A stretch of DNA of 49,636 nucleotides from Candidatus Moranbacteria bacterium RIFCSPLOWO2_12_FULL_48_12 (GTDB lineage: Bacteria > Patescibacteriota > Minisyncoccia > Moranbacterales > UBA1568): assembly GCA_001784735.1 (NCBI GenBank), contig MFSB01000023.1, positions 1 through 49,636 on the forward strand. Direction: 5' to 3'. Below, one piece after another: positions 24,811-34,020 of this stretch; positions within the stretch are counted from its first letter, which is position 1, and each line of letters opens with the position of its first letter. The notes beneath the pieces are model-generated. The model ran no database searches. It was not told the origin of the DNA and worked only from the letters and a program-made list of their open reading frames with translations. The position numbers and the translations under genes were made by a program.

Positions 24811-24839
24811 ACTCTACCACGCCTCCCCTCTTTTGGCAA
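24811..24839 (-). promoter_or_regulatory. rpsO promoter
   Basis: TTGCCA (24834-24839) and TAGAGT (24811-24816), 17-bp spacer, minus strand. Confidence 0.7.
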
Positions 24840-26072
24840 TCATGCTCCAAACCTAGCGAGTAGCGAACTAGTCCGTTGTCTGAAGAAAAGAAGAACCAAC
24901 AATCCCGCCAGTACAAAGACCGCCATGCTCATTATCGCGACGCGGTATGAGAGCTGACTGGCTCCGCCGAGCGTAATGATCGCCCCCCATGTCAGCGGTC
25001 CGACAAAAGTCGCAAAACGTTCCGCAAGCGTGTAAAAAGAAAAACCATACCCCATATCCTCCTTTGGCAAAAGTGTGCTCAAATACGCCCGACTGACGGC
25101 AAAAACCGAACCGATAAGCAATCCGACGGGGACAGAAAGAATAGCGAACAGAGTGAAAGTCGGCGCGAAGGCAAGAAGAGGAAGAACTATCAGCCAGCCA
25201 GCCAGTATTATTTTCAGCGCGACGAGCGAACCGAGACGGTCGGCTATCCAGCCGAATGTGATACCCCCGATCGCCGACATAACCAAGACTCCCATAAGCA
25301 AGAGGGACTTTGTGATGTCTGGCGTAGCAAAAACGCGCTCGAGAATTATCGAGTAGTTATTGCCCAATGTGAGCAGGGCATCGTTGAAAAGAAAAAACGC
25401 GATGAGCATCGGAGTGGCAACTGAGAATGCAAAAAATTGGTAGAATTTTTTAACATATGTGCTCGCATCGTTTTTCAGCTCGGAGAAACGTAGTGGCGTA
25501 GATGGTATGCGCGACTCTTTGTAGAAAATCATCATCGGCAACGCGAGAGCGAAGAAGCCGATAAGCGCCGGGAATAATGGCCCGAGGCGGGTTCCCGCCA
25601 GCGTCAAGGTCGCCCCGATACCCAAAACCTGCCCGCAGGCATTGGCAAACTGGCCGATGCCAGAGGCGCGTGCCCGATGTTTTTCGTCTGCTATTTCCGC
25701 AAGCATCGGATTATAGAAAACAAAAGAAAGTTGGTAAAAATATTGTCCAATAAGAAAAAATATCGCAACCCAAATAACATATCCCGTTCCCATGTAGGCA
25801 ACCCACACGGCCAGCCCGTAAGCAATAAATGTCCCAATGGTGGAAAGATTGAGGAAGTATTTTCTGCCGCCGTTACGGTCAGTTTGCGCCGCGAGGATTG
25901 GCGCGGTAAACAGGAGGAGAAGAGTGGCTATGGCAAAAATCGCATTGTACCAAAAATCAGAAAGACCCCCATCTATCACCATCCATTGGGCAAAATACAG
26001 CAGAAAATTCACATAGATTATGGAATTCGCGAAGTCATAGAGCGCCCAAAGGAATAGTTTCTTTTTATCCAT
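24840..26072 (-). CDS. MFS transporter, UMF1/Atg22-like
   Basis: 410 aa, about 12 hydrophobic helices. The start LFLWALYDFANSIIYVNFLLYFAQW and the TDRNGGRKYFL loop after helix 2 match the UMF1 family of bacterial major facilitators related to vacuolar Atg22. The substrate is unknown. AGGA precedes the ATG by about 5 nt. Confidence 0.85.
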   Translation of the reverse strand: MDKKKLFLWALYDFANSIIYVNFLLYFAQWMVIDGGLSDFWYNAIFAIATLLLLFTAPILAAQTDRNGGRKYFLNLSTIGTFIAYGLAVWVAYMGTGYVIWVAIFFLIGQYFYQLSFVFYNPMLAEIADEKHRARASGIGQFANACGQVLGIGATLTLAGTRLGPLFPALIGFFALALPMMIFYKESRIPSTPLRFSELKNDASTYVKKFYQFFAFSVATPMLIAFFLFNDALLTLGNNYSIILERVFATPDITKSLLLMGVLVMSAIGGITFGWIADRLGSLVALKIILAGWLIVLPLLAFAPTFTLFAILSVPVGLLIGSVFAVSRAYLSTLLPKEDMGYGFSFYTLAERFATFVGPLTWGAIITLGGASQLSYRVAIMSMAVFVLAGLLVLLFFRQRTSSLLARFGA

Positions 26073-26111
26073 ATCCTAATAATAAGTTAAAGTCAATCCT
26101 ACTTCAACCTC

Positions 26112-27302
26112 CTACTGCGCCTCTACCCATTTCCCGTCTGACTTGATCAGATTGATGAGCTCCCCCACCGCATCTTTCTCCGGCACATTGCGTTTGACCA
26201 ATTCCTTCTTGCGGTACAGACTGACTTGCCCGTGCGCCCCGCCCACGTAGCCATAGTCCGCATCCGCCATTTCTCCCAAACCATTGACGATACACCCCAT
26301 AATGGCAATATGCAGACCCTTCAGATGACCCATGCGCTCTTTGATAGTGTTCGTCACCGGCTCGATATCGAACAAGGTGCGCCCGCAAGAAGGACAGGAG
26401 ATGAATTCTGTCCGGGTAATGCGCCGATGCGTCGCCTGGAGAATTCCATAGCACGTTGGGATTTCTTTGGCCGGGTCCTCTGTGAGCGAAACACGTATCG
26501 TATCCCCGATGCCTTCCATAAGGAGCGTCCCGATGCCAAGCGTGGATTTCGCCCGGCCCTCTTCGCCGTTGCCCGCTTCCGTCACTCCCAGGTGGATCGG
26601 ATAATCCATCCCTTCCTTATCCATCGTCGCTATGAGCAAACGATTGGACTCGATCATCACCAATGGATTCGATGACTTCAAGGCTACCACGATATCATTG
26701 AAATCGTGTTTCTTAAAAATACGCAGATACTCCATCGTCGCCTCTACCATTCCCACTGGTGTATCGCCGAAGCGTGACAGTATCCGATCAGAAAGCGAGC
26801 CATGATTGGATCCGATACGCAATACTTTTCCTGATTGCTTCGCGGCTTCGATAAAAGGTAGGAGGCTCTCCTCGATTCGGGCTATTTCCACAGCGTAGCT
26901 CTGGTCATTGAATTCGAAATTGCGGAAAATTTTCCCATCAAAAAGATTGCCGGGGTTCAAGCGTACCTTGTCCGCCCATTTGAGAGCCTCAAAGGCCGCC
27001 GCTGGCAAAAAATGGATATCCGCAATAAGGGGAACAGTAATCCCATCTTTCAGGAGCGCCTCTCTGATCGGCCCCAAGGCCTGAGCATGTTTCGGCGTAG
27101 GAGTTGTGATACGGATGAGTTCACTCCCCGCCTTCACACAAGCCTTGATTTGCGCCACGGTAGCGGCGATATCGAGCGTATCCGTATTGGTCATCGTCTG
27201 CACCCGGATGGGGTTATCCCCTCCGATGCCGACACCTCCCACATCTACGACGCGCGTTTTTCTCCTAGGCAGCAATGCCGCAAAAGAATTTGTTAGCTTC
27301 AT
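26112..27302 (-). CDS. ispG: 4-hydroxy-3-methylbut-2-enyl-diphosphate synthase
   Basis: About 396 aa from ATG at 27302 (MKLTNSFAALLPRRKTRVVDVGGVGIGG); the frame runs upstream to 27347. The N-terminal TIM-barrel contains NPIRVQTMTNTDT and RLNPGN. The Fe-S ligands are ISCPSCGR and IMGCIVNGLGE, followed by ADADYGYVGG. IspG makes HMBDP in the MEP isoprenoid pathway. No other MEP gene is in the window; the UbiA-like prenyltransferase at 7.7 kb would use a downstream product. Confidence 0.96.
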   Translation of the reverse strand: MKLTNSFAALLPRRKTRVVDVGGVGIGGDNPIRVQTMTNTDTLDIAATVAQIKACVKAGSELIRITTPTPKHAQALGPIREALLKDGITVPLIADIHFLPAAAFEALKWADKVRLNPGNLFDGKIFRNFEFNDQSYAVEIARIEESLLPFIEAAKQSGKVLRIGSNHGSLSDRILSRFGDTPVGMVEATMEYLRIFKKHDFNDIVVALKSSNPLVMIESNRLLIATMDKEGMDYPIHLGVTEAGNGEEGRAKSTLGIGTLLMEGIGDTIRVSLTEDPAKEIPTCYGILQATHRRITRTEFISCPSCGRTLFDIEPVTNTIKERMGHLKGLHIAIMGCIVNGLGEMADADYGYVGGAHGQVSLYRKKELVKRNVPEKDAVGELINLIKSDGKWVEAQ

Positions 27303-27363
27303 AGAAAATAAGTAAATAACAAAAATGCTTTTTCTTACCGTAGACAAACAGTATACCGAGCAA

Positions 27364-29811
27364 TTAGAGTAAAGTAAACGCCGCGACGGCGTCGCCGGGC
27401 TGGGGTTTCATGACGCGCACGCCCTGCGTCACGCGGCCGAGGAGCGGCACGCTCTTGAACGGCACGCGGATGATGGTGCCTTTCTCGGAAGTCAGGATGA
27501 GATCGTCTTCGATGACCGCCAGGCTGGTGATCGCCGCACCAACCAATTTGCCGGTTTTGGCCGTCACTTTCATGGTCTTGATGCCGGATCCGCCGCGCTT
27601 CTGGACCTTGTAGGATTTCAGTTCACTGCGTTTGCCATAGCCGTTCTGGGAAAGAATGAGCAGTTCCAATCCTTTGGCGCCCTTGGGAACGACATCCATC
27701 CCGACGATCTTGTCCTTGCCCTTTAGTTTCATACCGCGCACACCTGAGGCGTTCCGCCCCATCGGACGGACATCGGTTTCGCGGAAGCGGATGGCTTGCC
27801 CGTCAGAAGTCGTGAGCACCGCGTCATCATCTCCCGTCGTCGGACGCACCCAGCCGAGCGTGTCGCCCTTGTCGAGGCCGATAGCGATCAGCCCGCTCCG
27901 CCGCACGTTTTCGAAATCCTCCAGCTTGCTTTTCTTGATCGTACCGTTCTCAGTCGCCATAAAAAGATATTTGAACGCATCGTTATTGGAAAAAGCGATC
28001 ATGGCGGTGATTTTTTCCTCCTGTGCCACCTGCAAGAAATTCACGATGGCCTGCCCCTTGGAAGTGCGCGAGGATTCCGGAATCTCGTAGGCTTTGGTCT
28101 GAAATACCTTGCCGGTATTGGTGAAGAACATCAGGTTGTCATGCGTTTCGATCGAAAGCACTTGGGCGATGCGATCTTCCTCTTTGGTAGTCGCCCCGAT
28201 CACGCCTTTGCCGCCGCGCTTCTGCACCCGATACACGCTCGGATTCATGCGCTTGATATAGCCGTCTTCGGTCAGCGTGATGATCGCCTCATCATTGGGG
28301 ATGAGATCTTCTTGCTTGAATTCCGTCACACCGGTTTTCACCACTTTGGTTCTGCGTTCATCGCCATATTTCTCTTTTACTAGGGTGAGCTCGCTCCTCA
28401 CCAATGCGAGAATTTTCTTGCGGTGCTTCAAGAGATCTCCCAAATACGCGATCAGTTTCATTTTCTCTGCCAACTCGTCTTCGATCTTCTGGCGCTCCAA
28501 TCCGGCCAGCGTCTGCAGGCGCATTTCCAAAATGGCCGTCGTCTGCAAATCGGAGAGCTTGAACTTTTTCATCAGGTTCGCATGGGCCTCTTCTTTGGTC
28601 GGCGATTTTTTGATTGCGTCGATAATGGCATCGATGTGATCGAGAGCTCTTTTCAGGCCTTCCAAGATATGAGCGCGATCCTTGGTCTTCTCTAGATCGT
28701 GCTCCGTCCGGCGCACCACCACTTTCTCGCGATGCTTGATGTAATGCTCGAGGATGGCTTTGAGAGTGAGGATCTGCGGATCCACGCCATCCACCAGCGC
28801 CAGCATATTGACATTGAAATTCTTCTGCAAATCCGTCATCTGATACAGCGTGTTCAAGACTTTCTGCGGGAAGGCCTCTTTCTTGAGATCCACCACGATG
28901 CGCACGCCTTGCCGATCGGACTCATCGCGCAAGTCTTTGATTCCAGAAAGCTTATCCTCCTTCACCAATTCGGCGATCTTCATAATGAGCGATGATTTGT
29001 TCGTCGCGTACGTCATCTCGGTGATGATGATCTGGAATTGCCCGGCTTTACTTTCCACGATCTCCGCTTTGGCGCGCGCCATGATCGGGCCTTTGCCGGT
29101 AGCGTAGGCCTCGCGGATATCTCTCGCGTTGTAAATAGTCCCGCCCGTCGGAAAATCCGGCCCCTTGATGAACTGCATCAGATCATCCACATTGGCGTCG
29201 GGGAATTCGATCAGATGGCAGATGCCGTCCACCAATTCACTCAAATTATGAGGCGGGATATTGGTGGCCATACCGACCGCGATGCCAACGGTGCCGTTCA
29301 AGAGGAGCTGCGGGAGCTTGGCCGGCAGGACGAGCGGCTCTTCGTGCATTCCGTCAAAGTTGGGAACGAAATCCACCGTGTCTTTATCGATATCGAGAAG
29401 CATTTCTTCGGCGATCGGCGCCAGTTTGGCCTCGGTATAGCGGTAAGCGGCGGCGCTGTCGCCATCCATGGAGCCGAAGTTTCCCTGCCCCCACACCAAG
29501 GGATAGCGCAGAGAAAAGTCCTGGGCCAAACGCACCATCGTATCATAGACAGCGGTGTCGCCGTGCGGATGATATTTTCCCAAGACTTCGCCGACGACGG
29601 TAGCCGATTTGCGGAATTTGGCCGAGGCGCGCAGCCCCGTTGACCACATCGAATACAAGATGCGGCGGTGCACCGGTTTCAGCCCATCGCGTACGTCCGG
29701 CAAGGCCCGCGCCACAATGACGCTCATCGCATAATCGAGATAGGATTGCCGCACCTCGTCCGTGATAGAGCGCGCTTCGATTTTCCCGTCATGAAAGGCT
29801 TTTTCTTCCAT
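27364..29811 (-). CDS. gyrA: DNA gyrase subunit A
   Basis: 815 aa. N-terminal QSYLDYAMSVIVARALPDVRDGLKPVHRRILYSM, quinolone-resistance region HPHGDTAVYDTMVRLAQDFS, and the active-site tyrosine in AAYRYTEAKL are all clear. The C-terminal beta-pinwheel includes a QKRGGKGVIG box, the GyrA-box type motif that favours gyrase over topoisomerase IV. It is followed upstream by a small membrane protein gene 8 bp away on the same strand. Confidence 0.97.
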   Translation of the reverse strand: MEEKAFHDGKIEARSITDEVRQSYLDYAMSVIVARALPDVRDGLKPVHRRILYSMWSTGLRASAKFRKSATVVGEVLGKYHPHGDTAVYDTMVRLAQDFSLRYPLVWGQGNFGSMDGDSAAAYRYTEAKLAPIAEEMLLDIDKDTVDFVPNFDGMHEEPLVLPAKLPQLLLNGTVGIAVGMATNIPPHNLSELVDGICHLIEFPDANVDDLMQFIKGPDFPTGGTIYNARDIREAYATGKGPIMARAKAEIVESKAGQFQIIITEMTYATNKSSLIMKIAELVKEDKLSGIKDLRDESDRQGVRIVVDLKKEAFPQKVLNTLYQMTDLQKNFNVNMLALVDGVDPQILTLKAILEHYIKHREKVVVRRTEHDLEKTKDRAHILEGLKRALDHIDAIIDAIKKSPTKEEAHANLMKKFKLSDLQTTAILEMRLQTLAGLERQKIEDELAEKMKLIAYLGDLLKHRKKILALVRSELTLVKEKYGDERRTKVVKTGVTEFKQEDLIPNDEAIITLTEDGYIKRMNPSVYRVQKRGGKGVIGATTKEEDRIAQVLSIETHDNLMFFTNTGKVFQTKAYEIPESSRTSKGQAIVNFLQVAQEEKITAMIAFSNNDAFKYLFMATENGTIKKSKLEDFENVRRSGLIAIGLDKGDTLGWVRPTTGDDDAVLTTSDGQAIRFRETDVRPMGRNASGVRGMKLKGKDKIVGMDVVPKGAKGLELLILSQNGYGKRSELKSYKVQKRGGSGIKTMKVTAKTGKLVGAAITSLAVIEDDLILTSEKGTIIRVPFKSVPLLGRVTQGVRVMKPQPGDAVAAFTLL

Positions 29812-29819
29812 ATGATTTG

Positions 29820-30179
29820 TTAGGGAGTTGATTGCTCGTTTGGGATACCTTCGCCAGCATCTTGTGTTCCGGATTGAAATTGTTCATTGAAATATTCTTG
29901 ACCCGTCTTCTCTGCCTGCCCATCCACCCCGAGAGGTTTTGCCTGTTCCAAGAGACCGCTAAGCGACGGTACCCCTTCTTTCGGCAACAGCTCTTTGCCT
30001 TTGAGAGCGGCGGTCGGCACATCTTGCTTGATATTCTGAAAACTCTCCGCCAGTGACAGGAACCAAATACCGAGAATAAATGCCATAGAAACGAAGAGCG
30101 AGCCGAGTACATAGCGCATCCGGATATGTTCCGGCTGCTCTCTCACCCACTCTATTTTCTCCCACAATCCTCGCGCCAT
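29820..30179 (-). CDS. Hypothetical single-pass membrane protein
   Basis: 119 aa. A short cytoplasmic N-terminus, one membrane helix (about residues 24-43, VLGSLFVSMAFILGIWFLSL) and a hydrophilic, Gln/Glu-rich tail. No family recognised. It ends 8 bp before gyrA on the same strand, so the two may be cotranscribed. Confidence 0.65.
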   Translation of the reverse strand: MARGLWEKIEWVREQPEHIRMRYVLGSLFVSMAFILGIWFLSLAESFQNIKQDVPTAALKGKELLPKEGVPSLSGLLEQAKPLGVDGQAEKTGQEYFNEQFQSGTQDAGEGIPNEQSTP

Positions 30180-30232
30180 AGCTTGTAAGCAGTCTTAAGT
30201 ACTCTAGAAAAGGGAAAATAAATGAACCTTTG

Positions 30233-30320
30233 TTGTCATCCTGAACGCAGTGAAGGATCTCGAAAGGAAAGTATTGTACCTTTTATAAAACGGGATTCTT
30301 CGCTTTGCTCAGAATGACAA
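30233..30320. repeat. TCATYCTGA-type inverted-repeat element, copy 2
   Basis: Starts TTGTCATCCTGAACGC and ends GCTCAGAATGACAA. Same family as 23608-23698, with diverged interior. Confidence 0.6.
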
Positions 30321-30343
30321 TAGACTCTGTTTGAAATAGACTG

Positions 30344-31003
30344 TCAAACACCCCTCTCTAACAAAACCACCTCCATCGGCTTGCCTTCCAGATCTTTCTT
30401 TTTGATATTCAATTTAGGAAGCGCCTCTCTCGGGCAATTTCCCATCGCATTGCAGAACGCCTTCTCTGTTTCCAACGGCAGCGTCAGCCCGTCAATCTTG
30501 TAGTGCATCGGAATGACGATACCCGGCTCGATCTTGCGCACCAGTTCCGCGGCCACCTTGGCAGAAAGCGTGTCTGCCCCGCCCACCGGGATGAATAATA
30601 TATCCACGCCATTCAGTTTTTCCAAGAGCTCCGGCGTGACATCATGCCCCAGCGCTCCCAGATAACAGACATGGATATCCTCGCTCTCAAAAGTAAAAAC
30701 GGTATTTTGCCCCCGCTCTTTGCCTCCCTCGGTGTCCCGATACGCCGGAAATCCCATCGCGGAAACACCCTTGGCAGCATATTCTCCGGGGGCATCAAAA
30801 ATAATCACTTCTTCTTTGAGCGCGCTTTGTACGTCTTCCTTTTTTTCATGCGACAAGAACACGAGATCTACCTGGCTCTGCGGAGAACGCAATCCGGCTC
30901 CTTTCTGCAAAGGATCGGTCCAGATGATGATATCTTCCGTCGCCCGCCCCGCCGGCTTGGTGCTTATCTTGAAGCAAAAATCACCGTAGTATTGGATGTT
31001 CAT
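30344..31003 (-). CDS. Metallo-beta-lactamase-fold hydrolase (UPF0173-like)
   Basis: 219 aa. The fold is indicated by IQYYGDFCFKIST, the IIWTDP strand, LVFLSHEKKED and later VCYLGALGH, DILFIPVGG and GIVIPMHYK. The usual HxHxDH metal motif is degenerate here (SHEKKED), though later histidines remain. Catalytic activity is therefore uncertain. Similar proteins are frequent in CPR genomes. Confidence 0.8.
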   Translation of the reverse strand: MNIQYYGDFCFKISTKPAGRATEDIIIWTDPLQKGAGLRSPQSQVDLVFLSHEKKEDVQSALKEEVIIFDAPGEYAAKGVSAMGFPAYRDTEGGKERGQNTVFTFESEDIHVCYLGALGHDVTPELLEKLNGVDILFIPVGGADTLSAKVAAELVRKIEPGIVIPMHYKIDGLTLPLETEKAFCNAMGNCPREALPKLNIKKKDLEGKPMEVVLLERGV

Positions 31004-31190
31004 AGAAGGCTAAAAATACAAAAAGTCTCTCTTTTCATCAAGCAGACCTATCTCATTCTAGCACTCTTTTCTCCCTCCGTCTAGACAAAAAATCAGTATC
31101 TCTTTGTAATTCTAACCACTGCTATAATCAGTTTGCCTACTCTATAAAGTGGGTGTAGTATTAAGTCATTAAATAATAACTTATAAAATT

Positions 31191-31715
31191 ATGGAATTTG
31201 AAGACGGGTCGGGCAGAAGGAAACCTGCCTCTGCAGAAGAAAAGGCCCAGGATGCGAGTACAGATAGATTTGAGAAACGCATGGAAAACGACCCCGCTAA
31301 AATTCAAGCCCATGCCACCTTTGAGAAGTGCCTGAGAACCATACTAAAAGAAAGAGAGATTCCCATGTCTGATGCAGATATCTCAAAAGTAATGGGTATC
31401 AGAAGCGGTGCAGCGACAGGAGTCAAAACCTATATAGAGGGTAAGCTGGCCATTGAAGACATGAGGCGCTTGGATACTATAGATAATACTGTCGATTACC
31501 GAATGAACAACGGTATTAGAGAAATTGTACTACCCTTAACAGGAGCTGACGGAACTCATAAGGCGCGCTTGGGGCTGGGAGCGTTGGGGGAAGAATTTCT
31601 TCGTCGCTTTCCGTTAGATTTACTTGAACCCGCCATAAAAGAAGCCCAGGAAATGGCAGACAAAGAACTGGATCCAGAGCGGCTTGAGGCAACTAGAATA
31701 ATTGACAATCTTTAG
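31191..31715 (+). CDS. Hypothetical protein
   Basis: 174 aa, acidic N-terminus and mostly helical. The segment TILKEREIPMSDADISKVMGIRSGAATGVKTYIEG (about 52-86) might be a helix-turn-helix-like unit, but I cannot assign a family. A TATAAT (31123-31128) lies about 60 bp upstream. Element E4 follows downstream. Confidence 0.6.
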   Translation: MEFEDGSGRRKPASAEEKAQDASTDRFEKRMENDPAKIQAHATFEKCLRTILKEREIPMSDADISKVMGIRSGAATGVKTYIEGKLAIEDMRRLDTIDNTVDYRMNNGIREIVLPLTGADGTHKARLGLGALGEEFLRRFPLDLLEPAIKEAQEMADKELDPERLEATRIIDNL

Positions 31716-31779
31716 TCGAAACTAGCTTCAAAGATACAAACTTCTCTTTGCCACGTCGCTCGCGAGCGACGGTGACTTG

Positions 31780-31890
31780 CCCCAGTTACATGTTTTAGAA
31801 ACATTGTAACTCTATGGAAAGACGTAAGACGTAGTCGCCTATCGGCTTTCACTTACCATTAACAAAGGTATTCCTAAACATGTAACGGGG
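31780..31890. mobile_element. CCCCGTTA-family element E4 (with core hairpin)
   Basis: 111 bp. Ends CCCCAGTTACATGTTT and AAACATGTAACGGGG. The interior has the core GTAAGACGTAGTCGCC followed by TATCGGCTTT. CTTG is duplicated at 31776-31779 and 31891-31894. The right-hand copy supplies TTG of the rpsA -35 box. Confidence 0.9.
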
Positions 31891-31891
31891 C

Positions 31892-31920
31892 TTGCCAAAA
31901 ATGAAAAGTCCGGCTATACT
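31892..31920 (+). promoter_or_regulatory. rpsA promoter
   Basis: TTGCCA (31892-31897) and TATACT (31915-31920), 17-bp spacer. The -35 begins inside the target duplication of E4. Confidence 0.75.
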
Positions 31921-31990
31921 GGGTTTTGAGGTAATTGGATAACACAACTGAATACGGGATGCTGTAATCCTATTTAGACCCTGTTCTCCA

Positions 31991-32020
31991 AACACTCTCG
32001 TTTATTGTCAGTGTTTTTTT
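31991..32020 (+). terminator. Possible attenuator in the rpsA leader
   Basis: AACACT pairs with AGTGTT around a 13-nt loop, followed by TTTTT. It lies between the rpsA promoter and start codon. Weak stem; it could be an attenuator of the S1 gene. Confidence 0.4.
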
Positions 32021-32098
32021 GTTTTAGAGAAGGCCCCCCTATCGCTCAATAATTCATTAATCGCGAGAGAGCGGCTCGCACACCCAAACCACATATAT

Positions 32099-33331
32099 AT
32101 GATTAAAGCCCCGCTGACCAAAGAAAAAGAAGTTATTGCCAATCCGACGCCGATGGACGAGCTCCTCGCCAAGCACGTCGTGGAAGTGCCTGAAGTAGGC
32201 GACGTCATCCACGGCACCGTCATCCACGTGGCTTCTAGTTCCGCCTTGATCGACCTGGGGCCGCTGGGCACCGGTATCGTCCTCGGCAAAGAGATGCGCG
32301 ATGGCCTCGGGCCAGAAGGCAAGCTGAAAGTCGGCACCGCCATCACCGCCACTCTCATGGACTATGAGAACGAGGATGGCTACATCGAGCTTTCTATCCG
32401 CGAGGCCTCCTACGAGAAGTCCTGGGATGACATCGAGCACAAGCTCACCAATCGCGAAGTGGTGACAACCAAGGTCGTCGAGGCCAACAAAGGCGGACTG
32501 ATGATCGAGGTCAACGGCATTATGGGCTTTCTCCCGGTTTCTCAGCTCTCGAGCGAACACTACCCGCGCGTCGAGGACGGCGACAAAAATAAGATCCTCG
32601 ACCTCTTGAAGAAACTCATCGGGGCTGAAGTCCACGTGCGCATCCTCGATGCCGATCGCGAGAATGAAAAACTCATCGTCAGCGAAAAAGCCGCCCAGAG
32701 CGAAAAAGAGCGCGAGATCATCAACCTGCTCCGGGTCGGCGAGGTGGTCGAGGGCGTTGTCAGCGGCGTTGTCGATTTCGGTGCTTTCGTGAAATTCGCT
32801 CAGCCGGCCAAAGAAGGCGAAAAGAAGCCGGCTGAGAAGCTGGAGGGGCTGGTGCATATTTCCGAACTGGCCTGGCAGCTCATCGATGATCCGCGAGAGG
32901 TGATCAAAACGGGCGACAGAGTAGAGGCCAAGATCATCGGCATCGAAGACACCCGCATCTCGCTCTCGATGAAAGCCCTCAAGGAAGATCCGTGGAACAC
33001 TGTCTTGGAAAAATACAAGGTGAACGACATCGTGCCAGGCAAGGTGGACAAGATCAACCACTTCGGCGCCTTCGTCTACCTGAACAAAGACATCCACGGC
33101 CTGGCTCACGTCAGCGAATTCCAAGAAGTCTACCCGGGCAAGAAGATCGAGGAAATCTTCAAGGAAGGCGAGACCTACTCCTGGAAAATCCTCTCCATCG
33201 AACCTAAGAGCCACCGGATGGGGCTCCTCCCAATCAAAGAAGGCGCGGCCAAAGAAGTCAAAGAAAAAAAGGCCGCGAAAGAAGAAGCCAAAGAAGAGGA
33301 AACGAATGAGGCAAAAGAAGACAAGGCTTAA
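32099..33331 (+). CDS. rpsA: 30S ribosomal protein S1, four-domain form
   Basis: 410 aa. Four S1 OB-fold domains: about residues 33-102, 118-197, 214-292 and 305-380. The last two have the typical VVDFGAFVKF and INHFGAFVYL strands. The C-terminal tail is Lys/Glu-rich (KEKKAAKEEAKEEE). S1 recruits mRNA to the 30S subunit. E. coli S1 has six domains; four is common in lineages with shorter S1. No good ribosome-binding site precedes the ATG. Confidence 0.92.
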   Translation: MIKAPLTKEKEVIANPTPMDELLAKHVVEVPEVGDVIHGTVIHVASSSALIDLGPLGTGIVLGKEMRDGLGPEGKLKVGTAITATLMDYENEDGYIELSIREASYEKSWDDIEHKLTNREVVTTKVVEANKGGLMIEVNGIMGFLPVSQLSSEHYPRVEDGDKNKILDLLKKLIGAEVHVRILDADRENEKLIVSEKAAQSEKEREIINLLRVGEVVEGVVSGVVDFGAFVKFAQPAKEGEKKPAEKLEGLVHISELAWQLIDDPREVIKTGDRVEAKIIGIEDTRISLSMKALKEDPWNTVLEKYKVNDIVPGKVDKINHFGAFVYLNKDIHGLAHVSEFQEVYPGKKIEEIFKEGETYSWKILSIEPKSHRMGLLPIKEGAAKEVKEKKAAKEEAKEEETNEAKEDKA

Positions 33332-33392
33332 TGCTTATAAAAACAGCCTGCTCACACAGGATGTTTTTGCCGGAAACTCTCAAACAAAAAGT

Positions 33393-33974
33393 ATGAAAAA
33401 TCTGTTCATCATTTCTGGCCCCTCTGGCGCCGGCGAAGACTCCATCATCGATGGCCTCGCAAAACTCCTGCCGATAGAAAAAGATATTGCGAATACGACG
33501 CGCCCCATCCGCCCCGGCGAAAGCAACGGCCATCCGTATTACTTCATTTCCCCAGAAGAATTCCGGCAAAAAATCAATCGAGGAGAAATGATCGAATACG
33601 CAAAAGCGTATAACGGCAACTTCTATGGCGTTACCAAAGAGGAATTAAAGCGAATCACTGCTCCCGGAAAAATCGGCATCTGGAAAATAGAATATAAGGG
33701 CGTGATGACAGCCAAACGGCTTTTCCCAAATATTATTGCGATACTCATCACTGCCCCCTTGGAAATTCTTGAGGAGCGTATCAGAAAGCGGGATAACCCC
33801 ACCGAAGCATTCCTCCAGGAACGCCTCGCCTATACTAAAGAATGGCTCAAACACAGCGATATTTATGATTACATCGTTGAAAACGAAGAAGGCAAACTCG
33901 ATGAGGCGATCCAAAAAGTCTTCGCCATTATCAAAGAGCACACCCGCCCGCAACGATTTGCGAGCGAGGCGTAG
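33393..33974 (+). CDS. gmk: Guanylate kinase-like protein with altered P-loop
   Basis: About 193 aa from ATG at 33393; the frame also overlaps the end of rpsA from 33306. The family pattern is clear: IISGPSGAGEDS, NTTRPIRPGESNGHPYYF, then YAKAYNGNFYGV. The Walker A lysine is replaced: GPSGAGEDS instead of GPSGxGKST. The GMP-binding region is well kept. It either uses an unusual nucleotide-binding mode or is no longer a kinase. Next to rpsA and tilS on the same strand. Confidence 0.85.
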   Translation: MKNLFIISGPSGAGEDSIIDGLAKLLPIEKDIANTTRPIRPGESNGHPYYFISPEEFRQKINRGEMIEYAKAYNGNFYGVTKEELKRITAPGKIGIWKIEYKGVMTAKRLFPNIIAILITAPLEILEERIRKRDNPTEAFLQERLAYTKEWLKHSDIYDYIVENEEGKLDEAIQKVFAIIKEHTRPQRFASEA

Positions 33975-34020
33975 CGATTCGGGCAGGCTGCCATCGCGTG
34001 CAGCTCCGCTCTCTCCTTTT

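Noticed and set aside
32057..33214. 385-aa open frame opposite rpsA
   Set aside because: It is the antisense shadow of the S1 gene; the sense protein has clear S1 domains and the antisense one has no recognisable family.
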